Positions 21,841 to 34,503 are shown, numbered from the stretch's first letter. The stretch: DNA of 64,000 nucleotides from Oxyruncus cristatus (GCA_013399855.1 VXAY01006781.1:105685-169684); one strand, 5' to 3'. The notes: generated from the sequence alone by a model not told the origin. Made by a program: numbers and translations.

Positions 21841-22042
21841 CCTTCTGGTGGAAGAAATATGAATGGTGCCCATGCCCTGTGTCCAGTGGTTCCACAATTT
21901 ATGATCTGATCTAAGAGCCATCAGCTCTCAGATCTACCCCCAGGCATGCCTCCCTGGAAATGGAGTCAGAAGTCCTAAGACCCCTTTTCTTCGTCATCTT
22001 CTGCTTTTTCACATTATGTACTGTCTTTGGAGCTTCTCCAAG
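21841..22042 (+). repeat. Unassigned dispersed repeat, copy 1
   Basis: About 200 bases that align by eye with 32067-32286 on the same strand. Shared pieces include CCTTCTgGTG, GTGTCCAnnGtTTnCACAAT, TTGCCTCCnTGGAA-type sequence, AAGACCCCTTT, and TGTCTTTGGAGnTTCTCC then AAGG at the right end. Similarity may reach left to about 21761 (GCCTAAAATnnGAnGGnAAAA). On the minus strand both copies can be read as a lysine/arginine-rich peptide with a GExPKTxHxV core. I do not recognise the family. It is not a CR1 3' UTR or any LTR described here. Confidence 0.55.
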
Positions 22043-22057
22043 GTGGAAGTGAAGTGA

Positions 22058-22614
22058 AGCTGCATCAAGAACAGTGTGGCCAGCATATTGAGGCAAGAGA
22101 TTCTGCCTCTCCACCCCACTCTGGTGAGACCTGGAGTGAGACCTGGAGTGCTGCATGTGAAGCATCCCTCCTTGGAAATGAGGGATGGAGCACCCCTTCT
22201 ACAAAGAAAGGCTGAGAGAGTTGGGGTCATCAGCCTGGAGAAGAGAAGGCTCCAGGGTGTCCTTATAGCAGCGTTTTAGAACCTAAAGGGAACCTATGAG
22301 GGAACTGGAGAGGGACTTTTTACAAGGATGTGTAGTGATAGGAAAAGAGATACGGGATAATGCCTTTATACTGAAAGAAGGTGGGCTTCAATTAGGATGG
22401 AATTCTTTACTGTGAGAGTGGTGAGGCACTGGCACAGGTTACGCAGAGAAGCTGTGGATGCCCCATCCCTGGAGCTGTTCAAGGACAGGTTGGATGGGTC
22501 TATGAGCAACCTGGTCCAGTGCAAGGTGTCCCTGCCCATGGCAGAGATGTTGGAACAACATGATCTTTAAGGTCTTCTCCAACCCAAACCACTCTGTAAT
22601 TCTAGGATTCTAGG
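22058..22614 (+). mobile_element. CR1 LINE 3' fragment
   Basis: Begins with CTGCATCAAGAACAGTGTGG (the IKNSVAS segment), continues through a degenerate RPxLE region and SLEKRRLQGVL, then the 3' coding end and a 3' UTR with GAGCAACCTGGTCCAGTGCA and TTTAAGGTCTTCTCCAACCC. It ends with a decayed octamer tail (ATTCTAGGATTCTAGG). A 12-base direct duplication (GAGACCTGGAGT twice, 22132-22155) lies where other CR1 copies have one unit. Confidence 0.85.
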
Positions 22615-23179
22615 TATAGTAACATATTTTGTATTATCTAACACTCACTGAACAGTTACTGATTTTAGAGTGCAGGGGAAATACACTAAGTTGAAACCTT
22701 TGATCCTTATTCAGGCAATAGATACGCTTCTGTGGAAAAAAATCATGGGAAAAGATTAAATTTTTATCGGTAGACGTAATGTCATCTGAGTGATGGAGCT
22801 TAACTGTACGTATAGGTGATTCTCAGGCAATTTCAGGCTATTTCAGGCTATAAAACCCCTGTTCTCTCCAAGAGAGAGATGTGCAACCATCACAGTGATA
22901 CATCAGAGATGTCACTGGGCACATCACACAGCCCCTGCCTGAGAACCTTTCTTGAACCACTCATCAGCTGCATGTAAGCTCAAAATTCACACACTGGTCA
23001 TGCCTGCAGCATACGGACAGAGTTTTGAAAAAGTGTAGCCAGGAAGTGTCTGAGCAGTTTTACATCAAAGGGAACTGAAGAATATGTCAGTTTTCATTTA
23101 GAAAGTGTTTCCTTTGGCTGTTTATTGTGGCAGAATCAACTTGGACTGGCCAAAGAAGCAGAAAAATAAATACTGGCTT

Positions 23180-23282
23180 CTTTTTTTTTTTTTTTTTTTC
23201 CTGCTTTATAAGGTTAAAACTCCTTGGAGTCATTGGATCAAAAAATTTGAACCAAAACATTGTTCTTCTTTTTTTTTTTTTT
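23180..23282. repeat. Two poly-T tracts about 65 bases apart
   Basis: Runs of about 20 and 16 T with AT-rich sequence between. No retrocopy or LINE body adjoins either tract, so they are best called simple sequence. Confidence 0.7.
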
Positions 23283-23436
23283 TGGTCTGAATGAAATCTT
23301 AATTTCAGCAAGGTAATAAATTGAAAATAGAAGCTAAACCTTAAGTGAAATACATAATATATACATGGCAAATATTCTTAAGTAGAACATCAGGAAAAAA
23401 GGGTAATTTTCAAAGTGATTGGAAGTTTTACTACAA

Positions 23437-23500
23437 GAAGCACTACATCATTATACCACTACGCTACAACAATGACCCCACTACATTACACTACACCAGA
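23437..23500. repeat. Degenerate CACTAC-type tandem stretch
   Basis: CACTAC, CTACAAC and ACACTACACC variants recur about seven times in 64 bases. It is imperfect and would need a tandem-repeat score. Confidence 0.5.
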
Positions 23501-26500
23501 CAGTGTGAGGCTGACCGCTCTCCCTTAACAAGCATCAGATTAGTGAGCCCTGCCAGAAAAGGACAGGACTGTGAATGTCTCTGCTGCTGCCACGTACAAG
23601 CCACATGCACAGCCCCATAACAGAGACCAGTCAGTTCCAGCTTCCTGACTCTAAGGGTTCCTACACGCATACACACTCTTGGGAGTGTCAGTCACTTAAT
23701 TGCTTCTGAAAGTATTACCTTCTGTATGTCATTTGCCACAGAAAGCTTCATTTGGGGGAAAAAGAAAGTCAGCCTGCAATGGAAACGTGATTTTTAAATA
23801 AGAGATGTGATAAATCTACTCAGATCTTTAGGCTAGGCTTGGAGCTTTGTGGATTGACAACTGTCTAAGGATCTAGTCCTTGCAATTAGTTTGCTTTCGG
23901 AAGCATCTTGCAGTGCACAATTGCAGTGTAGATCATATATCAAATGACAGTACTACCTTGGCATCTAGTTCTGTGTCTACAATTATGCATGGTTCTTCTG
24001 AACGTGGCTCAGATCAAAATTAGACACAAGGAAGAGATATAGAAAGTTATTTTTATGCTTGGTTGTTTGGCACTATATGATTCCAAAACATTATTAGGTG
24101 AGTTTTCCAGCCTGATTTTTATATTAGTGATGTTCAGATGGATGCAGATATCTTCATTTCAGCTTCTCAACAGATTATTTATGTAAATTCACAAAAGTGA
24201 CCCTTGCAACAAGGGAAGAATATTCACAACAGAAATTTGATTTTTAACTCAAAACTTCTAAGAATGAAATATCTCATAAATGGATCATTAGTAATCACCC
24301 TGTGAATATCCTGAAGCCTAGTTGCTGCTTTCACTGCGTGTTTTAACTGACTCATCACCTCATACTCTCAGATTTTTTTTCATTTTTCACTTCTCTTATT
24401 CTGTCTTTCAACATCTCTTTTAACTTTCAAACCCATGCATGACTGGATACAGCATGTATAACTGTAAGATAACTATTTTTCACTTTTAGTGGTTTATTTT
24501 TCTGCCAGTTTGATGAACCGAATCTGTTCACGGTGGGATTGAAAGAATGCCATGAACATTGAGTATCCTGACCAAGGGGAATAGGGCTACCTCTCCCTTT
24601 TTGTGGTAAACAGTTATTAGGTCAACTTAAGAGTTCCGTAGTACAGACCTTACCCAATTCATGTTTAGGTGTCTAAACGTTTATAAATACATATATGACC
24701 TTTACCTATTAATGAAGTCTAACAGAGGTTGATCGTATTTATCCTGATTATGTGGCACTGGACCCACACTGGCCTTTGTGCTGCGGGGAAAGCAGTGGTG
24801 GGTGTATTTTGGACAGTACTCTCCAGTGTTCTGTGTCATGGTGCTATTGATCAATAAGGCCAAACCATACGTCTTGAGTTTTCACACTTACTATTTTTTG
24901 GGACTCACCATCACCTTGTTCCTGGAGGTGCTTTGGAAAGCGATGGGCAGAGAAGCACACAGCAGTGCAATGTGGTGAAGACAGATGCAGCGCAAGAGCA
25001 GTGAGCTGTACAGGGGTGCTGAGGGTCAACCTGTCAAGTTTCATGCACCTTTGCTGTTAAAGTGCAGGCGCCTATTCAGTGATTTACTGAATCTTTTGCC
25101 TTACCTTCTGAAAATGTTTGAGCACCCTCAGCCCTTGTCAGGAAGGAAGCCAGCCTAGAGACCTTGAGAGGCTCATCTCAACTGCAGAGATTACAGTAAG
25201 TAGACAAGAACAGCAATTCCCTGCATGCCACCTGTAGCACGGCTTCATCTTGAAAGTATTTCTTCTGGCTGGAAAGCCAAAGTCATGACAAGGTCACTGT
25301 AATAGAACTGTATCAAAACAATTCAGCATAGTACTTGAATCTGGGCTACTGTGTTTAGTGAGAATACATTCAAATTTCTTTAATATTTCTTCTTGGTATG
25401 ATATAATATTTTTTCTTGGTACAAGCCACCAGGGTGCAACATACTCCATTTTACTTACACTGCCTTTGTTGAATAAGCAGATAATCTGTTACTTGTAAGC
25501 AAAAGAAATGGATGTGTATGTTTCCATGCATTATCACCTTTGCTTTATAAATAAGTAGCTCTTTCTGTCCAGGATAGCTTTATACTAGACATTTAGATAC
25601 AGTGAATAAATGTAAATAATAATTTTTAGATGAAAATATGTTACATCTGCACATATAGATTACTTCAACTTTATTTTAAACCAAGGCACAGAATTTCTAT
25701 CTTGTTTTAGGAAGAATAAAGATGATAAAAACCCCATCTTACGCTGTACCCTGCAATCTACAGAACATAAATACGTATCGCAAGAGACAAAGAAATGGAG
25801 TCTGGGCACAGAGTACCTTGTAAATGTCTAATTTGAAGATTACAAGGGGTGAATTGTTGAAGTGGAGGAAAAAAAATTCCACAGTTCTGAAATAAATTTC
25901 CATCATTTTGTTGCAGAGTCACCGAGGCAAGCAGCTTCAATGTGGTAGAGCTAAAAGATACAGAACACCTTAATACTTGGACCAAAAGCTGCTTTACCTG
26001 CTTATCAATCCCATGCACTGAAAGGTATCACTGTAGAGGACTGACATCCCAAAAATTACTCCAGACTTATGCAGAAACAGATCACATCCTCAGGAATGCA
26101 GAAAACCATTTGTTGGCAAAAAAAATCTTTTAGAAGATTTGCCTTTTCAACAAGAAAGCCAGCATCAGAAAGACTCACAACACCTTCGTAGATTCTCTGG
26201 TCTCTGTGTTGGGAGAGGTAACTAACTCATACTTGCAAGACTTTGACATGCTTTGATTAGGAGTGCAAAACAAATGACCTTACATCTACTGAGCATGGGG
26301 AATCAGAACGAAGACTGCTGTGATGAACAATGAATGAACCAAATGCACATTTTCTTTCCCTCGTGCTGCCCCTTTCTTTTTCTTCACTTCATTTACAGAT
26401 AGATAGGCAAAAGCTCTGGGGAAGAGTAAAGTATTCCTTTTGGACTTGCTCACCCTTCAAACCACACAGTTCAACATACAGATCTTATTGCTGAAGGTGG

Positions 26501-29337
26501 TTGGTGAGATTAGGTGTCAGGACAAGGCTGGCATGATTCAAATTTGCCATATGAAGAGAAGATCAAAATTAGCAGAACCCATGACTAGAATTTGGTCTTA
26601 CAGAGAGATTAGTGAGTAGCCTGTTCTTCCTCACAGTGCCTCCTAAGACCTTTCCATAAATTCTTATTTCTTATCTCATTTGAAAATAAGCAGATTAAAA
26701 AAATCAAATAAAATTTCAATAAAATCAAGACACAAACCCCAAAACCCAACAAAAGTCATAAAAAGGCATAAATTTTATGTCCTCATAACTTTCTACAAGC
26801 TGTCTAGCAGGGTCCCAATTCAGTAATGGCTAATATTAAGCATTGTTAAGCATAGACGAATTAATATGTTTTAACTCTGCTGCATTGCCCATGAATTTCT
26901 TCTGGTTATAACAATTCCATTCCTAGCAATAGGAACATTTTAAAATTAGTAGCTCAGACAAAATTGATATTACATGATTCTACCAACTTTATTTATTCAT
27001 TTTTTTACTACAGCCATTTTATGACGAGAAATTCAGGTATTTCCCTCTAGGTTTTCTTGTCTCATAAATATTTTATTAAGGAAGTAGACAGTCAATAGGT
27101 AAAGGTGTTTCCTACCTGGACAGCCTTTCATAAAGCATGTTCATAAATTGAGGTATCGAAGTTAAACTAAGATGTCAGGCTGATGTATGTAACAATATTC
27201 AGATTTGTGCTTATGAACAGGGCATAAACAGCCTAGTGACTAAAGAATGTATCAGAGCTGAAGTTATTTACAAACTGTGGCTAGAAGCCTGTAGAGTCAC
27301 TTTAGTTATTTCAAGGACCTGCAGAATAGGTTAGATACTATTCATGTAAATTCACAGAAGAATGCCATGAATAAGAGCAAGCCAGCGAGCTCTGGTATGA
27401 CAAAAAGTTACTTGAAATCTGTTAGAATCCTCTCCTTAATTCTGCTTGAAATGTACCAGCCTTGGAAGTCAGATTGCCCAGAGAGATTGGGGATTTTTTT
27501 CCACTATCCATATGCAGCAGTTGGGCATATATTAAAGATGGAATATTTGCTGGAAGGGATGCCTCTACTTTGGTTCCTGGACTCCTGAGTTTATAAATGC
27601 GGATGTGTTTACAGAGGTAGGTTCTGCTTTCCCAACCTTCGTCTCTCAATATGCCGTACAATGAAACAGAGTGGAAGGATAAGAGCCACTCTGGGAGCAG
27701 ATAGCAGTTTAAACAAAGGCGAGTTCAAGTGCCACACGATGTACTAAGTTGGCTATATTGAAACTGTTTAGTGATGTGCATCTGAAAACAGATTTAGGTT
27801 TCCTAAGAGATGACATAGATCTAAAAAAATGACAGCACGTTTACCCGGCGGCTGTGATGCATTCATTTGGCATTGTACAGTACTGCTGCTGCTTGCAGAG
27901 CACATGGCTCCCCTGACCTTACACCCTCCCTCTGATCTTGTGTGGGACCTTTGACTGCATGAACTGTGAGATACGCATGCAGGCTGAAGGACTGACATTT
28001 TGGTTTTCATTCCCTGATAGACCACTTTTTCCTTTTCTTTGCCAGATTCTCTATCATCAGCTCTTTCTCTCTTCCCCTTCACTGCCCTGTACTTTATCCT
28101 CTTTCTTGTTACAGTAATTCCCACAGAGGCCAGAGTGGAAGCTTGGCAGATAGGCAGTCCTTGTGCCTATTTGGTTTATTCTGTTGTTTCAGAGACATCT
28201 GCAGCAGCATCTGACTTTTCCCAGCTGTGCAGCACAAAAAGCTGTTCCTATTTATAGGAAGCATAATCAAAAAAAAAGAAAAAAAAAAATTCCAGTTTAA
28301 GAAAGAATGCCTAATCATACCTCATGCTTTCTGAGGCCAGCTACTCCAGTACCACTGAGTATACTTGCAATGGTGTCACTTGCAATATATACCATCTAAT
28401 CAAGTGGAAAGATTGTGGCATACTATCGTGTCACAGTATATTTTATGTTCTAAGCTGTCTGATGTACAGCATAAACTTTCATTGTTCTTAACCTTCTAAA
28501 ATTAGGATGGTGTGGACGGTTAATATACCCTTATGTCCTAATAGAACACAGACAAAAAGCTGTAAAAAAGTCCAGTATTAGACTCAGATCGTGGCCTGAA
28601 AATCATGTAGATTTCTAATGGTTTTTTTCAACAGAAGATCATACAAACAGAAGGAAAAAGAAATCCATTCAATTGTCTTCTTAGATTTGCACTTTTCTCA
28701 TCAGATTATCTTGTGACACAACTCAAACCCTCAAGAGTAGGAAAGAAGATTATTTTTTATTTATTTATGTTACCACCTCTGAACTATAAATCAAGGCAAA
28801 AAAATATAAATTCACAAATCAGCTATTGTCCAGTGATTATGTACATACAACATGAGAATCTGTAAAAATTTTGCACTATACTAGAATCTTATATTCAGTT
28901 GTACCTATACCCAACGACTTCCTGTTTGGTTCGTTGTAGACTCAATTCCCATGTGGCCAAACCTGTTCAGGTTATTTACTATCTGCGTTAAAGAAGGGAC
29001 ATATAAAATGAGGCACTTGAAATGATAAAGAGAAGCTCAGATAGCAGGAGTAACTTCTGATCTCCCTCCACAAATTAAATAAGTCATTTGAAACTATGCC
29101 CATTATTGCTGCTATTGAGCTTTAAGAGAGCTTTTATTAACAGTTTGATACAGGAAAGAGACATGCTTTAAAGGGATTAGTCCACAGTGCCTAGCTGTTT
29201 TAAATTAAAATGGTTTTTTTTAAGAATGTGCTATGATCTATCTTGATAAATTTATCAGAATACTTCCAAAATTCAGAATTTATTTTTATTCAGCATTCAC
29301 TGATTGGGCTGAGTTATTTACCCTTTTTTAGAGATAA

Positions 29338-29860
29338 TAATAGAATCGTAGAATGGTTTAGTTTGGAAAAAACTCTTCAAATCATTGAGTCCAGCCATTA
29401 ACCTAACACTACCAAATCTAAACCATGACTCTAAGTGCAATATTTACACTTCTTTTAAATACCTCCGAAGGTGGCGACTCCACCACTTCCCTGGGCAATC
29501 TATTCCAATAACCCTTTCAGTGAAGAAATTTTCCCTAATATCCAATATAAACCTCCCCTGGCACAACTTGTGGCCATTTCTTCTTATTCTATCACTTATT
29601 ACTTGGGAGAAGTGGCCAATCCCCACCTCACTACAACATCCTTTCAGGTAGCTGTCATGTAGAGAACAATAAGGTACTCCCAAAATTCCTTTTTTTCCAG
29701 GCTAAACAGCCCCAGCTCCCTTAGCTGCTCCTCATACAACTTGAGTTCCAGACCCTTTACCAGCTCCATGGACCTTCCCTGGATGTGTTCCAGCACCTCA
29801 ATCNNNNNNNNNNNNNNNNNNNNNNNNNNNNNNTTTTGTAGTGAGGGGCCCAAAATTCAT
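29338..29860 (-). mobile_element. CR1 LINE 3' fragment, minus strand, with assembly gap
   Basis: Read on the plus strand it starts with the inverted octamer tail (TAGAATCGTAGAATGG), then the inverted 3' UTR, then the inverted C-terminal coding region: CCCTGGGCAATCTATTCC, CAGGCTAAACAGCCCCAGCT, CAGCACCTCAATC. After the gap comes TTTTGTAGTGAGGGGCCCAA, the inverse of the WAPHYK segment. Similarity ends near 29860, a typical 5' truncation. The minus-strand frame is broken. Confidence 0.88.
29804..29833. other. Assembly gap, 30 N
   Basis: A run of 30 N inside the minus-strand CR1. Other CR1 copies have only a few bases between the two flanking motifs, so the true gap is probably shorter than 30, or holds extra sequence in this copy. 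Confidence 0.95.
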
Positions 29861-30639
29861 AGAGGACCCCTCTACCATTGTTGACTGACTTCAGTCCATA
29901 CCTCTTCAGTTGAGAACTTTTACAGATTCTTAACTGAAACAAAAAATGAAAGAGAAAGGGAGTAGTGAGAAAGTCAGTAGATCACAAATTCCTACTTTGG
30001 CTCAGGCTGGGAAGGTTTGTTCTGTTTACTCTTTCTTCTGTGACTCAAACTTTTGACCTTGATCTTGACTTCTTTGTTCACTAAAGTTAACTAAATACTG
30101 GGGCCATACTACTTGTAAACTACAACACACTCCACTAACTTTCTTTTCTGTGCAAAGGCAATAGGAGAACAGACTTGAGCATGAAGTCTAGATCAAGTCA
30201 GGGTCACTTCTTTCCTTTTTAGTTAAAAACAAAACCATTAAAATACCCCACCTAAACTACATACTAGCAGAAAATCTAGAACTTCATTGAAAAAATAACT
30301 TGACTCTTTCTAGGTAGAACAGATGAGAAATGCTTTTACTAATTAACTACTATCTGCTATTTTCTGACCTCTCATCATTACAAACACTTCTATTAGTAGT
30401 CTTCTCAAAATTAGGCTCTGACAGGTAAAACCAAACCATGTAATCTCTGCCAAATATCTATCTGAAGCAAATAAGGAAGCCAACACACTGCCTTTCTGTT
30501 GCTTGAATCTTTTTTTCCCACAGTAGTGAAATCAGCACAAATAATGAAATATCCCAGATTACATCAGATTTCTGTATTCATAAGGAATATGTACCTCTCT
30601 GTTACGTGCACGGAGCCTTTAATGCGGAACCAATAAAGT
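29861..30639. other. AT-rich unique sequence, nothing recognised
   Basis: No repeat or coding signal seen. Confidence 0.4.
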
Positions 30640-31656
30640 GTCTAACAACTCTAAGAATGTGGAAGAGAAGATTATAAGTAGGCAACATGGATTCACCAAA
30701 GGGAAACCATGTTTGACCAGTGATCTGTAATGACATTACTAACTGGGTAGGTGAAGAGAGAGCAGTGAATGTTGTCTACCTTGACTTCACTGTCCCCTGT
30801 GACATACTCACAGGTCAGACAGTGTAGACTGGATGAGTGGACAGTAAGGTGGTTTGGGAACTGGCTGAATGGCAAAACTCAGAGGGCTGTGATCAGTGGC
30901 ACGGGCTGTAGTAGGAGGTCTGTAACCAGCAGTGTTCTCTGTGGATCAGTACTTGGCCCATTCAGTATTGTTCAACATATTCAATGACCTGGAAAAGGGG
31001 TAGGGTGTATCCTCAGTAAGTTCACTGATGATACAAAACTGGCAGGGATGTCTGATACCCCAGAGTGCTGTGCTGCCATTCAGTGAGACTTGGACAGGCT
31101 GGAGAGGTGGGTGGAGAGGAATCCAGTGGAGGTCAACAAGGGCAAGTGCAGGGCCCTGTGCCTGGGGATGAATAACCCTATGCACCAGACAGGGTGGGGG
31201 CTGACTTGCCATCAAACAGCTCAGCAGAGAGGGACCTTTGGGTCCTGGTGAACAACAGGCTGTCCATGAGTCAGCAGTGTACTCTAGTGGCCAACAAGGC
31301 CAGTGGTATCCTGGGCTGCATTAGGAAGAGCAGATTGAGAGAGGTGATCCTTCCCCTCTGCTTTGCCCTGGTGAGACCACACCTGGAGTACTGTGTCCAG
31401 TTCTGAGCTCTTCAGTTCATGAAAGACAAGCAACTACTGTAGAGAATACAGAGAATGACTACAGGGACGATGAGGTGATTGGAGCACCTCACTTATGAGG
31501 AAAGGCTGAGGGAATTTGGCTTGTTTAGCCTGAAGAAGAACAGACTGAGAGGGCATCTTACCAATGCATACAAATATCTTAATGGTCAGTGTGAAGAGGA
31601 TGGGCGAGGCTCTTTTCAGTGCTGCCTAATGACAGGATAAGGGGCAATGGGCAATG
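30640..31656 (+). mobile_element. CR1 LINE, RT to near C-terminus, lacking 3' tail
   Basis: Reverse transcriptase region from GQHGFTKGKPC-like sequence (about 30680-30715), through WFGNWLNGKTQRAVISG (30850-30900) and a catalytic box decayed to FTDDTKL (about 31022-31042, Ala to Thr). It continues with VNKGKCRALCLG (31130-31170), LWVLVNNRLSMSQQCT (31235-31290) and RPHLEYCVQF (31375-31405). It ends at GACAGGATAAGGGGCAATGG without the last coding segment, 3' UTR or octamer tail. The missing 3' end is unusual, since CR1 normally loses its 5' end, and implies later deletion or another insertion. Confidence 0.88.
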
Positions 31657-31985
31657 CTTTAGGAGGACAGATATATTGAAAAAATACATTTATCATTCTA
31701 AAAGCCACAATGATTTCTTACATCTAAAACATGAACAGGAGGAGAGACTTCACAAAATTTCTCTTTCCTGACTGCTAGTAAAGGTGTTGAGTGGTCATTG
31801 AATCTCCCCTTATTTCATCAGAAGTAAAACAACAAAAGACATTGGTGCAGTTATATTTCTTTTCATGCTCCAGGACAAAGATTTAATGCAAAAGACTGGT
31901 TAGTGGTTTTGTGTATTTCAGCAGGCCAAGGACAGACAGGTCTTAAAGGAGGTATTGGAAGTTGTTTTGTTTACTCCTGTTTTAC
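31657..31985. other. Unassigned spacer between CR1 and dispersed repeat
   Basis: AT-rich, no recognised element. It has no counterpart at the 21.7-kb locus, where the repeat block follows CR1 directly. Confidence 0.4.
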
Positions 31986-32066
31986 TTGATGCCTAAAATG
32001 GGAGGAAAAAAACTCTTAAAACAATGTTAGGTATAGATAGGAAAGAGAGCAGCATTCTAATGAAAG

Positions 32067-32286
32067 CCTTCTAGTGCATGGAGTACAAAGTGCACACAAG
32101 TGTCCAAGGTTTACACAATGTTATAGTACTAATCCATGCAATCCAAGAACTATATGCCCCCAGATCCTCCCCAAATCTGCCCACTTGGCTTGCCTCCATG
32201 GAATTGAGTTCAGAGGTCTCAAGACCCCTTTCTTCTTCATCTGTCTCCTCCTCACAGTATGAATTGTCTTTGGAGTTTCTCCAAGG
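32067..32286 (+). repeat. Unassigned dispersed repeat, copy 2
   Basis: Partner of 21841-22042, same strand, by eye roughly three quarters identical over the best 115 bases (32171-32286) with small indels. Similarity may extend left to about 31986. Both copies end at CCAAGG and lie downstream of a CR1 that lacks its 3' tail. Confidence 0.55.
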
Positions 32287-33379
32287 TTCTGGGCCTTCAA
32301 GGTTGCTTTGGCTACAATGATGTCTTCTTGTTCTGGTCTACGGTGCATATGTCCTAAACAGGATGTGTTTGGTAGAGTCTTTCCTTGAGAAGAACAATAA
32401 ACAAGACTAACAAATTTAGAAAATTCAATATGAAGCGTAAGAACAGTGTTTGGTAAGTGTCAAGTGCTGTTCTAAAGTATGAGACACTACACAGCAATAC
32501 TAAAAATCCATATTTACTGCACAGCTACCCTAAAATCTACAAAAAGCTAAAAATCTTAAATATTCTAAGTCATCATGATGAATTAAAAGCCTTACTCTGT
32601 TGGAAGGATTTTTATTGCTAAACCATCTACAGTCATAAACTGTTCAAAGTTTTCCCCCAGAACACTGAACTACACTTGAATCCTAGTTGATTTCAATGGA
32701 ATTCCTTTTGTCATATGGTCTAAACTCAGTCAAGATGAAATCAACATGAAATCAAGATGAAATCAGTTTTATAGGGTTGTTGGGCTTTCAGTTTTTCGGT
32801 ATGTTAAAAAAAACAAAAAGGAAAAAGTAAATGTGAACAAACTGGCATTCAAGAACACTATTTTTTTTTCATTCAAATGTTATGAAACTTCAGATATGTA
32901 ATAATAAATATATTATTAACTGATATATTAACTGACACATATATATATGTATGCAATGCTTGCAGAGAATCTGACCTTCAGATGATTGATGAGACCATTA
33001 GAGCTTTTGTGTCTGCTTTTTCTAACACATTTTCAAGCTACAGTAACATGTAGACATATAAAAATTTGTCCAAAAGTGACATTAACTGTAACAACAGACA
33101 GCAGATTTCCACTCATTAGATATGGTAGTATAGAATAGTGCTTATCTTCCTTTTTAGGGATACCAAGATTTATATAATCTAAAACAAAGTTTTTGTTCTC
33201 TACTGTTAGAGTTTCAGTAACAAGGCTGTAACCCACATGCCATGCCACGCCATAACATAGCATAAAACAACAGCTCTTCTCAGCATCTTCAAGAAAAGGA
33301 AAATATCATAGATAAACTCCTTCTTGTGAAGACAGAAAATATCTTCAAATTTTCTGCCCTTAAATCATTCTTCAATGAA

Positions 33380-33480
33380 ATAACCAAACCAAACAAAAAA
33401 CAAGAACAATAAAATCCCCCCGACACAAAAAACCCCAACCAAACAGAAAACTCCCAAAAAATTCAACTAAACAAAAAAGT
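33380..33480. repeat. A/C-rich CAAA-type low-complexity tract
   Basis: Repeated CCAAACAAAAA units with CCCC interruptions, comparable with 4678-4722 and the complement of 11397-11493. Confidence 0.7.
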
Positions 33481-34479
33481 GACCTGCCTTAAATGCACTT
33501 CCCTGCCTAGCATTTGATTTTAAGTTCAATTTCAAAGACATGGCTTAAAAATGGCAGATGTTTTATCCTCTCCCCCTCCCCCCCAAAATGCTATTTTCAT
33601 CTTTCTGTTATTTACAGCTCCAGTGATGTCTGTAAGAAACAGAGTCAGAGGTGTATACACAACCCAATTCCTAACTGTATTAGTATGCCCTGTATTATAG
33701 ATTTCTCTCTTGTGTTCAGTGGTGCCCACTCCTCCTACCACAAAACCATTTTTATTTCTCTGTCTTGGCTGTGCTTTGTTATGATAATTGACATTTGGTG
33801 TTATTTACTGCCCAAAATTCATATTTTGGATCTTCTGATTTTCCTGTCATGAATATTTCCAAAGACACAACAGGATCAGCAACCACTGCAATATTTACTA
33901 TCCCCATCCTGCTCCTGCAAATTTCATTTTGTAACCCCCGAGTGTGCAGTGGGGTTGAAAAGCAGAAATCAGTGACTGGGTAGGGAGAGGAAGGCAAGCC
34001 AAAAGTAGTGCTCCTTCAGTTGAAATACTGTTGACTATTGAGGGATTTTCAGTAGACAGTGACTTCTGTCAGTCTTTTAGGACTGTTAAAAGGTCTTCAA
34101 GGCTTGGGACACGTGCACATCTGTATGGGTGTACAGCATCTTCTGGAGAAGATTTCTTCATTGACTTTTTACACTGACAAATTGTAGAAATACATATTGG
34201 AGTTTTGAGTTGTTTACTCTAAATTTCATTAATCATGGTGGTTTTATATACTTACTACTGAAAAAAATATTCTGGTGATTCATCTGCATACTCACAAACA
34301 CAAATGATCAAAAAAAATTCTAAATAATCTACAGAAGGGACTCTGGCACTAATTACATATGTACACTAAAAGTTTACTATCTGAAAAGTCAAAACTTAAA
34401 TGATGAAAGAGATCAAGTTAGGAGAAATAAAAGAAAGAGAGGAAGACAAAACCTACATGGTGAGGGAAGTATTGTGGTT

Positions 34480-34503
34480 ATGCTCTCTCTCCCTCTCTCT
34501 CTC
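34480..34503. repeat. (CT)n microsatellite
   Basis: CTCTCTCTCC followed by CTCTCTCTCTC, about 24 bases with one interruption. Confidence 0.85.

Larger units (their letters stand above)
22615..29337. other. AT-rich unique sequence with homopolymer tracts
   Basis: No gene recognised. Notable bits are a short tandem TTTCAGGCTA pair followed by TATAAAACCCC at 22830-22860, two long T runs at 23180-23200 and 23265-23282, and a degenerate CACTAC-rich stretch at 23437-23500. Open frames at 25758-26018 (minus), 27367-27588 (plus) and 27768-28124 (minus) show no known motif. Confidence 0.4.

Noticed and set aside
23180..23282. Poly-T tracts as tails of minus-strand processed pseudogenes
   Set aside because: No coding body or target duplication next to either tract.
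27768..28124. 118-codon minus-strand frame
   Set aside because: Basic, low-complexity product without known domain, overlapped by a plus-strand frame; composition alone can explain it.
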